Source: Coleophoma eucalyptorum (taxonomy: Eukaryota; Ascomycota; Leotiomycetes; Helotiales; Dermateaceae). From it: 64,000 nt of DNA. Where the stretch lies: contig JALRME010000017.1 of the NCBI GenBank assembly GCA_026120035.1, forward strand, positions 868,001 through 932,000. Direction: 5' to 3'. The first letter of the stretch is position 1. Every line of letters starts with the position of its first letter. Below, piece after piece: positions 55,618 through 64,000 of this stretch. Both the position numbers and the translations under genes were made by a program. The notes under the pieces were generated by a model. That model saw only the letters and a list, made by a program, of their open reading frames with translations, was not told the DNA's origin and ran no database searches.

Positions 55618-56150
55618 CTATAGCACTTCGTACACATTGATCTTTACATGGTTGGGAATCTGCGGTGGTAGCAAGTCCCCCAAAAAGCAAGACTTAGACA
55701 GCCAATCGTGTTTTCCAGCTGCAACCTCAAATCTGGGAAAGGTCTTGGTGTACCAGTTATCACCACCTTCTGGACCTGCCATGGATGCCTTTGCTGGGTC
55801 ATCGCCAAAGACAGTCCGCATGGTACTCTGGCTAGCCCATCCATAGCCCTCGTTGATGATGTTGATCATCGTGCCGTCCTCGACCATGATGGTATACTTG
55901 GCAAAGACATGAACGGTACCATCGGCCCGCACGGCGTTCCAGTCTCCGCCTCCTGAGAGAATCTTGCCTTGAATCCGCGGACCTTCAACTTTGCCTCCGA
56001 CGATAGGAATGAAGCGACGTTCGCCAGCACAAGTTTCTCCAAATTCGTGTGGCGGGGCAAGATCAACGTGGAGGGTGAAAGCGAACTGGAGTTGGGGGAG
56101 CCATATGATTGAGGATCGTTGCTTGGTGAGGGAAAGGGCTGTTCCTAGAG
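55618..56150 (-). CDS. DUF3237 protein (PF11578), 5' end unresolved
   Basis: An open frame from about 56150 down to the stop at 55618 reads a DUF3237 domain: QLQFAFTLHVDLAPPHEFG, RRFIPIVGGKVEGPRIQGKIL, GGGDWNAVRADGTVHVFAKYTI, DGTMINIINEGYGW and the ending FLGDLLPPQIPNHVKINVYEVL. No ATG opens this frame: the region upstream has only out-of-frame ATGs, including one at MAPPTPVRF that meets a stop. Either a small upstream exon supplies the start, or the start was lost. DUF3237 proteins form a small beta-barrel of unknown function that recurs in fungal aromatic-degradation neighbourhoods. Convincing domain, uncertain start. Confidence 0.7.
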
Positions 56151-56703
56151 TTAGGAGGCTTGATTTGTGTAGGCGGTATAGTTAGGGCTCTATCTAGAGT
56201 TGATTGATGAGTTGAAGAAGCGCTGCGGCAGTTATTGCACCAGGGATAGGTTGCCAGAATAAACCCTGTGGGATTTGTTCACTAAATTGTGCATTCAAAG
56301 GTTGACGTGTGCCATTTAAGATCTTGGTTCCCAACTTCTCCCCGCTGTGCCGTTCCTATAATCTCCCCGCAACTCCCCGCGTTACCCAGAGTGCCGAGTC
56401 TGCACCAAGGCCCCCAGTTTTCTGGGGGAACCATATGCCGGCATTGCCTCAACCATTGACGCCCCCTTAATAGAGAGATCCATATGCCAGCATTTTCTAG
56501 ACCATTTACCACATCCTTTATAGGATAACTGGCCTATCACTTACATATAGTAGAACTCCTGGCCTGGCCATTTTGGGCTCTCAATTCTACACTCGTCTTT
56601 CCTTCGTGCCTCCTGACAGTTATATTGACTCAATACTGACAGCCTTTCACCTTCAATCTCTACCTACGTAGCGCAACTTTTAACCTTCTTCCAACCAAAC
56701 AAT
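56151..56703. promoter_or_regulatory. Divergent region, DUF3237 / MFS, with CTCCCCGC repeats
   Basis: About 550 bp. Three CTCCCCGC octamers lie at 56338-56345, 56363-56370 and 56373-56380 (read GCGGGGAG on the minus strand). They match the GGGGAG core of the other cluster elements and also the CreA consensus SYGGRG. CGGGGAGATTAT at the middle copy resembles CGGGGAGATAAC. Confidence 0.5.
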
Positions 56704-58631
56704 ATGGAGCCCGAGTCTATAACAACAACCCATGGGGTAGCTACAGCTGATCACGTTCCCCCCAATGCACGGCATGTTGATTCTCCGCATCATATAAAAC
56801 ACCACGGTATCGCCCTATTACCGGCCCCTTCGAACGATCTACAGGATCCCCTACGATGGCCCAGGTGGCTGAAAATTGCTGCCCTCGCCGTCTCGGCCCT
56901 GACCAACTTTACAGCAAATTTTGCCGGCGCTGGCCTCTCTGTCGCAGTCCCAGTGCTGGAAGCCCAGTTTCATAAGTCCGCAAGTGATATCAATGCACTT
57001 CTCACGGTATTTTTTCCTCAATTTGCGTATCAAACAAAACCACAAGCGTCCTAACTCACTAATCGCCGCCTCGCAGTTCAACTTCCTCCTCCTTGGAGTC
57101 GGTAATCTATTTTGGGTGCCTGTGGCGGTCAAGTTCGGCAAGCGTTTTGCTCTACTTATGTCAATGGTCATGCTCTTCGCTATCCTCATCTGGACCGCCA
57201 AGGTTGATGGATACAACAGTCTGCTTGTAGCAAGGTGCCTCTCTGGGTTTGCTTCAGCGGCTGGAGAGGTATGTATGAGTGCTGAGAAATTTCCCAGACG
57301 AGACTTTGTCAACTAACTATCTTAACAGAGCATTGTTCCAGGCATCGTGTCTGATCTGTTCTTCCTCCACGAGCGCGCCGCTATGATGGCTGGGTCAGTA
57401 GCACCCTCATATTTCCCCAAGTATAGAGAGCCTAGGAGCTGACTCTGATTCTTCTAGGTATACGATTCTGGTCTCAGGTGCGACAGCCATAGGGCCCCTC
57501 ATAGCTTCTATCATGATCCAGTACAGCCCTGGAGGCTGGGTTGACTTTGCCTGGGTTTGTGCAGCACTGGCCGGCTGCAATTTAGTTTTACTCTTCGTCT
57601 TGCTACCAGAGTCAAACTTTGAGCGTCCGGAGCTGCCTGCTCATAATACGTCGCTTCTTTCTTCCGTGACTCAAGGCACTGACGACATCGAAATGAAACC
57701 TGCAGCGTGGGGTATCGAGGAGTCAGATAATAATAGGCTTGAACGTGTAGACACCGTGGCTGTTGTGGACAAGTCTCTGTCTGACATCTGCACCGCCTTC
57801 ATTTCTGTCAATCACTCCGTCAGTTTCCTGCAGTCTTTTCTCCGCCCACTGATCCTACTTCTATGCCCGGAAGTTCTATTTGCCATTTTTGTGTATGGAA
57901 CTGCGCTGGCATCGCAGGTCATCTTAATGTAAGTCTAATCTCTAACGAAATTTACCTCCCAAAACATCGAGATGCCGCATGCTGACAATGGTTGTAGCTT
58001 TGCGTTCCCCAACCTCCTTCTCGCACCTCCCTACCTCTTTAGCTCAGTTGATCTCGGACTGATCGAAATTGCTGCAATTATTGGCTTCATCATTGCCTGT
58101 TTTGCTGGTGGTTATGTTACGGATGTGATTACAGCGCGCATGATCATTCGCCACGATGGCCAGGTCTTCCCGGAGCAACGGCTTGTGTCTCTTATCCCTG
58201 GGTGTTTTATCGCTCCCGTCGGCTGTATCATCATCGCAATTGCTTGTTCTCGACACCTTCATTGGATTTCTATCGCCTTCGGATTTGGGATGGGTAAGAA
58301 TTAGCTCACGATTCCTTCCCAACAACTCTTCTGATAATTCCTCTTAGTATCCTTCGGCACGGTCTTTGCACCCAACATTGCGATTACATACGTGGTAGAG
58401 TGTCGTCCTAAACAATCAAGTGAGGCGATCGTGGCCATAAACGTCTTTAAGAACTTGGTTGCTTTCCTTTTCTTATACACCGCAGTTGATTGGGTGGCTG
58501 CCAAGGGATGGGTCGAGGTTTACATGATCATGTTTATGCTTGTCACATTGAGCATGCTCCTGGCGATCCCATTCTACTACTACGGTGCTAAGTTTAGGGC
58601 AGCTTCTTCCAGGTTGAATCATTTTCTGTGA
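56704..58631 (+). CDS. MFS transporter (drug:H+ antiporter-1-like, aromatic acid/phenolic transport likely)
   Basis: Exons 56704-57006, 57077-57268, 57329-57393, 57458-57928, 57998-58293, 58348-58631; 536 residues. Twelve membrane segments are expected, in two halves joined by a hydrophilic loop (about residues 230-280). LQDPLRWPRWLKIAAL is the standard N-terminal entry of this fungal subfamily; other marks are LLLGVGNLFWVPVAVKFGKRFALL (motif A equivalent), SLLVARCLSGFASAAGESIVPGIVSDLFFLHERAAMMAGYT and LPESNF after TM6. It sits at the edge of the aromatic cluster and is divergent from DUF3237; import of an aromatic acid or export of a toxic intermediate is plausible. Confidence 0.88.
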
Positions 58632-59379
58632 GCGCTTGAATACTTGTACTAGTAAGAGACCGGCAAGCCGAGGTGCCGTATCATCGTAACTAGGTTTCAA
58701 TGATAACGTTCAGGTACCCGCCTTGTGAAAATATACGACCCGTATGTGGAGTGGAGTATTCGTGACAGTGGCTTACTAAAAATCATTTATCACATCTGAT
58801 CAATTAAAACACAATGTCGATGAAAGCTTTATAGTAGTCCTCGTGAGTATGCTAGTAGAAATATAGTAGATGCAGTACTAGGATATCTATACAAGAGGTA
58901 CACCAGTTATATGCTAAGCTACGGCTTTACCAGATGTATAAAACATTTTATTTATATTTTATTTGAATAGACTTACAAATTTCAAAGTCCCTGTAGTCAT
59001 GTCTAACTAGTAGATGTAAAGGTCTCCTACGGATTCGAGAACCCCACGCTTTATGTCAACGTAATCTGCAGTTAACTCGCTTGACGACTTTATCTGTCAA
59101 TTTGTTTCGACTTGCCTTCTCTTTTTTAAAAGTTTTAATTCTGTTTCCAGTATTTCTATAATTTATCTTATAGATCACTTTGTCTTCTTTTGTAATGATA
59201 TGCTAACCGGGGTTAATGTTCTTTGTGTGAGGGGTTGAGCAAGACCAGGGGATTGAACAATGAGCGTACATTGTCGACCTATATATCTTTCTGCAGACTA
59301 CAGCTTACAATACACCATGAGACACTTCCTTACAACTACACTTCCTCGCCTCTTTTTAATTTGCACCATCTGTGCAAAC
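58632..59379. other. Convergent intergenic stretch
   Basis: About 750 bp of AT-rich DNA between the MFS and amino-acid transporter 3' ends. No gene seen. Confidence 0.4.
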
Positions 59380-61625
59380 CTATCCCGCAAATGGAGATGT
59401 ACAACTGAAGTGAGTTGCAGTAGTTCCACCAGAGCCGAATGCACTAATCAGCGCCTCAATAGCAGCGTAGCAACCAAGAGCGCACACCACGAGGGAACCC
59501 AAAAAGTACACAATATTAAACGTTGACATCCAGAAAGACTTCTTATAGCCTCTCCACCATCTCTTTAAGCCATTGTCCAGACGGATATACTTCTTTGTAG
59601 TGGTGTCAAAATGTTCTTCTGGAAGCATGGCGTTCTTCTTGATATCAAAACCTAGCTTGAGCAGTGCTGGGAAAGTGTAGGTGAAGTTGCCAATACAGAA
59701 CGCTCCGACTAAACTCGAGATATCTCCAATGTTTGGAACGGCAGTGGCAATAACATAGGCAAGAGCCCAGTAGGCTGGTACTACAAAGACCCACATAATC
59801 TTGCCACGCTTGGATGTTAAGGGAGGAAAGTCTGGCCAACTTTGTTAGAAATCTGTGGCTTTAGAATTAAACGGATAGAAGGCTTACGGAAAATCTCCAT
59901 GAGCACATTGTTGTAGACGACTTTGATACCAATGTTACCGTATAAGGCAGCAGCAATTAGCCCACCTATTTACAACATTAGTTTCAGCTAACTAACGGTG
60001 GTGACTCTGACTTACCAATGATAGCTAAAATATTACCAGCAGTACGGTAATTAAAAGGAGTAGTACTCTGAATAGCCGAACTGAATGTGTATTGGCCTTG
60101 GTAAGAGTATTGGAAAATACCAAAGAACATGTAGACGAGGTAAATAAAAACATCTGCAACAAGCATCCCCTTCCAGAAGTCCCATGGGTTGCGCATCTCA
60201 GCAAGGAGATTGAAAAAGAGCATGGCTCCACCATAGGCGTAGATAATATTATTGATACCCTGGAAAGAGCCTAGGAAGCCTACACCACCAGAAGCATATC
60301 CATAAGGAGGTGTTCCAGCAAATTTCCTAATTGGGATATGGCTTTCGACTGTGCCGTTCGGAAAGTTAACTTCACCAAAAGGGACGGCTGTGGTGGCGCC
60401 GAAGGAGCTGAACATAGCCGCATAATTGGGTTCGGAGTTGGCAGCAACACCAATAGCTATAAATGAAACGAGGACGGTTGTCAAGACAGAAAAGTTGGCG
60501 AGCCATCCAAAACGCTGAAGAGTGCGGATCTGTCCAAGTACCATACCTAGGAGAGCGATGATGAGAAGGCAGATAACGAAGCAGAGCCCGTTGCCATTTT
60601 CTCCATTTTTGCCAATAGAAACCTGTGAAACCTTTCCTCCTTCACTGAGAATAAGCACGGCCACCAACATGATCATCTGAAGAGTCTGCAGAACGTTGAT
60701 TACATGTCGCATAGTTGAGCCAAAAACACGGAAAAACGCTTGGCCGAAATCGCGGAGAGGATGACGATCGGAATCCGCTATAGGTCACAATGTCAATATT
60801 ATTACTACTTTGAACGAACTTGGGGCTTAAAGAGAGTGCCGGTGATAGAAATATTTTCTGCATTGAAAAGCACATTGCATCGGAGATTCACGGAACTGAA
60901 GTATCACTTACTGTGCATGTAAACTCCCCAGACATACCATCCAGAGACCGAAGCCATGAGACCAAAAACTGTGTATAGAGCAACACCAGGCCCATATCCA
61001 GTGTTGGAGAAAGCCCACCTTTAGTATTCGTTAGGTCATGATATGCTTGACGAAAGCCTAGAAACTTACGGAGCGCCAGAAGGACCAAGAATATCTGTTG
61101 TGATCAAGAAGAAGATAGAGCCCCAAGATGCGGTTCTGGTAGCACGTGAGGCTTGTCTCCATTCTAGATCAGTCACAGTAGACCTACGCAAGACAAAATA
61201 ATTAGTATGACCCCAAAGATTAATATGGGATTTTCAAGGTGTTCGACATAGACAATTGTGGATAGAAGTTTGTCTTACCAATCATTGTGAGTTGTTACGA
61301 TCTGGTTTCCTTCCACCGTAGCGTTAATTTCGTGCTGGTGACCTTTTGAGAACCGATTCTTGATAACCCCACCCAGAGAAAAAGGTTCCTTCCGCTTGAT
61401 GTTATTGCCCTCGTATGCACGCTCTTCAGCGCGGGTAATTTCCGCGTAGTGAAGATATTCCTCGAAAAGAATGTTCGGGTCGTTGTGCACCTGAGCTGCC
61501 TCGATACTGAAGCCATTTTTCAGTCCTGTTTCATGGCCATGATCGAGAGCAAATTGGTTGGGGTTGCTCTTTTCACCCATGCGTGGGTCACCGCCATCAA
61601 GGGCGAGGTTCGCAACGTTGGACAT
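59380..61625 (-). CDS. Amino-acid transporter, AAAP family (PF01490, N-amino-acid/vacuolar type)
   Basis: Exons 61279-61625, 61070-61183, 60912-61018, 60016-60777, 59888-59965, 59380-59831; 619 residues. A hydrophilic N-terminal domain of about 140 residues precedes WRQASRATRTASWGSIFFLITTDILGPSGAPWAFSNTGYGPGVALY, the family's TM1 region. TM segments follow through GGAMLFFNLLAEMRNPWDFWKGMLVADVFIYLVYMFFG and WVFVVPAYWALAYVIATAVPNI. AAAP transporters move neutral amino acids across plasma or vacuolar membranes with protons. The PWDFWKG motif is typical of filamentous-fungal homologues. The C-terminus (SGGTTATHFSCTSPFAG) is short; a small last exon could have been missed. Confidence 0.9.
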
Positions 61626-64000
61626 TTTGGCAGATGGATGAGCGAAGGAGACAAAAAAGAAACAGTGAACCCAAGCATTATCTACTCGAGGAGATGCATA
61701 GCCAGCATGCCCATAACAAATAAATGACAGAGTTAACTAACAACGTGCCACCAATACAAGTCTGGATCAGCAATGTCCAATAGGCGTTGGTATCCATCTC
61801 CGAAGGACCGATTCAAAGAGCCATGATTCGATCTTTCTTTATGCCAAGCCACTTGTACGGCGTATGTCAGATAAGAGATAAGAATCCGTCCCAGAAAGGG
61901 AAGCTGGTAGAAGACCTTCCTCGCTAGATCTAACAACTTTACGTAGTGTGATCTGGAGGAACCCAATTCCTCCGGTTATGTGTTGGGGACACTACTTCTT
62001 ACGACAGCATTTATACGAGGGATTAAGGAAGGGCAGAACTACGCCAAGTTTTGGCTGGGGGTGCAGTGATTTGATACGATGGAAACATTATCAGTTTCAT
62101 AGTTAGGCATCTCTATATCGGCATCCCCGCCTTCCATCCTCCCTTGCACAAAGCCGGGGGTAGTGTGTCAATCAGGGCTGGACCGAGTACTCAGGATCTT
62201 TGCCACATGCAGGCCCGGTACAATGATCGAGACGACAAAGAGTCTAGACGTTGAGGCTAAGAATTTTTAAGGTGAAAAGAAGGCGCTTATGCTAAACAAA
62301 GCGGAGAGAAGGCGTCAAGGCGTCAATACTAAGCAATACGCCCAATAAAGCTTTTCTTGACGTATCATATATAGATTGAGAGCTTTTCTTGGGAAGGTCC
62401 TTAACTTACCCATCCTGATCTTGCCAAGGTATAGTACAGTCTCACAAGATCTTCCTGGCCCAAAACAGGTGTGCGGATACAAGAGACATGTTAGACTGCG
62501 AGCTCTTAATCTGAAGTTCTCGAAAACATCCTGTAGATATAGTTATAGGCTTAGCTCGTACAAGAGTTGCAATAAAGCTTAGGAGGAGCAAAGAGCGATG
62601 AAACCGTACAAAACAACAACCGGACCTCCAACTCAGCCATAAAGAAAGATAACAATCGCAGTTAAGCGATACTACTATGTAATATAGCCAAGAAATGCCA
62701 AGCGATGCCAAGAGTGATATTCGTGTACTGAGCCAGGTTAGGAAGGTGTAATTGCCTGATTTCGGATATGGTGCGACACTGTCATTTGGTAGGGTCTCGT
62801 GTTGAGAAATATAGCGCCTCCTGGAGCACATTATCAATTGATTACTGACAAACGTTCTAGGGTCGAGAAATTGCTGCCTCTCGGAAGACGGCCCCTACAT
62901 TACCGCCAAGGCTTATAAATGAACAATGCACATTCGCGATTCAATACTCTTACCCAGCTACCAAATTTAAATTACAAGATCGCCATTGGCACCTTCTTGA
63001 AAAGGCTTAAGTCTGCAACCTGAGAGAACCTGTGTCATCTGAGCCCACTGTTTGTAACGAAAGAAGGCCGCTTGATAGAAAGCCAAGACTTTGAGTATAC
63101 CACAGCCTCGGAGAGCAGTGATTCATGGAATAGGACAACGAAGACAACGAAGACCGAATTCCTTATCTTCCTAGCGAAGTTCTGTTAGAAGTTCTTCTAG
63201 TAGCTACCAGGGACACTCTTTGGACATGTTCTGAAAGGGCTCATTTGTAGCTTAGGGTTAGATAGTGGTGTAGTAGTAGAAACTGTAGGGATACGGTCAT
63301 GTGACATATAAGTAAAGTACATAAGATATAGCATATTAAGCTAGGACTAGTGAGGTTCTAACGCTGGAGATATCTTTATATAGATGGCAGAACTTATATT
63401 ACAACTTATCTATTTTATATATTACTTATAATAAGTCCATGTCGTATTAGTTAGTCCTAGTTACTTGTATTTATCAAGTCACCTAACCATCCCCCCCCCC
63501 ACCTCCCTATCATTACGAGCCTGCGTACACGTAGTAGTATTATATAAACGTTCTACTTGTTACATCTTACTTTTGGATGAAAGAACATGTGATGTAATTA
63601 GTACTACTCGCCTCGAGAAACTACTGCTCACTTAAGGATTCACTTAATATATAAGAATACGAAGTTCTGGAATAGATAAGCGCTTCGTACCCAACTCCAA
63701 CTATACATTTCAGACCTAAACTTAATCTGAATTAGTAACGAGCCTCTACTATGTACTAGTACTTAGTTATACTATAGAGGAACCTTATGCAGTCCCTTAA
63801 GCCCCTAAGAAACATATACCAACGCCCTTGTACCACGGGACGTAACAACGCTAGAAGACGATATAAGCACTGTAGGAGAGTTCGGCGCGACCATATAGAA
63901 ACCTATGATGCCAAATGCTTAAATAAGCTCTTAGAAAACAGAATGATTACGAAATCACTTCTGAATTTGTTTTAAGCTTAAGTCAAAAAGCATAAAAGGT
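61626..64000. other. AT-rich terminal region without intact genes
   Basis: About 2.4 kb: the transporter promoter, then sequence very rich in TA dinucleotides from about 63240 onward, with a run of C near 63489. I see no intact gene. The F-box-like remnant near 63125 is listed separately. Confidence 0.45.
63125..63252 (+). pseudogene. F-box-like N-terminal remnant
   Basis: ATG GAA TAG opens the frame and stops it at once; reading on gives DNEDNEDRIPYLPSEVLLEVLLVATRD, which resembles the start of an F-box (LPxEVLLEI). It ends at a stop after about 40 codons and no further domain follows. Weak but recognisable. Confidence 0.35.

Noticed and set aside
56338..56380. CTCCCCGC copies as stress-response (STRE, AGGGG) elements
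   Set aside because: The core here is GGGGAG with A on the wrong side for AGGGG; CreA-like or cluster-specific sites fit better.
63489..63501. Run of C near 63489
   Set aside because: A simple homopolymer with no sign of telomere, origin or regulatory role; length may also be a sequencing artefact.

Overview
The window is nuclear DNA of a filamentous ascomycete (Pezizomycotina). Nearly every gene is split by short GT-AG introns of about 46-95 bp. The gene families are typical of moulds: HET-domain protein, Zn2Cys6 regulator, fungal rhodopsin-like membrane protein, tannase, MFS sugar and drug transporters, AAD-type aldo-keto reductase. I cannot name a species; the content would suit a plant-associated or saprotrophic leotiomycete-like fungus, but that is a guess. 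All exon joins were built by hand from reading frame and splice signals.

Region by region. 1-2.1 kb: the start of a proline iminopeptidase and a complete L-threonine aldolase. 2.7-10.4 kb: sugar transporter, cyclase-family hydrolase, short-chain dehydrogenase, a 3-isopropylmalate dehydrogenase (LEU2 type) and a YjjX-type NTPase. 10.4-13.2 kb: gene-poor AT-rich DNA. 13.2-25.9 kb: tannase/feruloyl esterase, LanC-like protein, aldo-keto reductase, a cation-diffusion-facilitator-like protein whose TM2 acidic pair reads Asn, a HET protein and a GNAT acetyltransferase. 26-41 kb: a patch rich in broken genes (P450, amino-acid permease, transcription factor, NmrA-like relic) lying among intact amine-related genes (flavin amine oxidase, two RidA-type imine deaminases) and a rhodopsin-like membrane protein.

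41.5-58.6 kb: an apparently intact aromatic-catabolism cluster. It holds a carotenoid/stilbene cleavage oxygenase, aldehyde dehydrogenase, fumarylpyruvate-hydrolase-like FAH protein, gentisate 1,2-dioxygenase, Zn2Cys6 activator, salicylate-hydroxylase-like FAD monooxygenase, DUF3237 protein and MFS transporter. The genes form a plausible route: cleave an aryl C=C bond, oxidise the aldehyde to a benzoate, hydroxylate to gentisate, open the ring, hydrolyse to central metabolites. The cluster's control regions share a GC-rich element (CGGGGA-N2-TAACGG and relatives), a candidate binding site for the in-cluster regulator. This is the most interesting system in the window.

59.4-61.6 kb: a vacuolar-type amino-acid transporter. 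61.7-64 kb: AT-rich, with only an F-box-like remnant.
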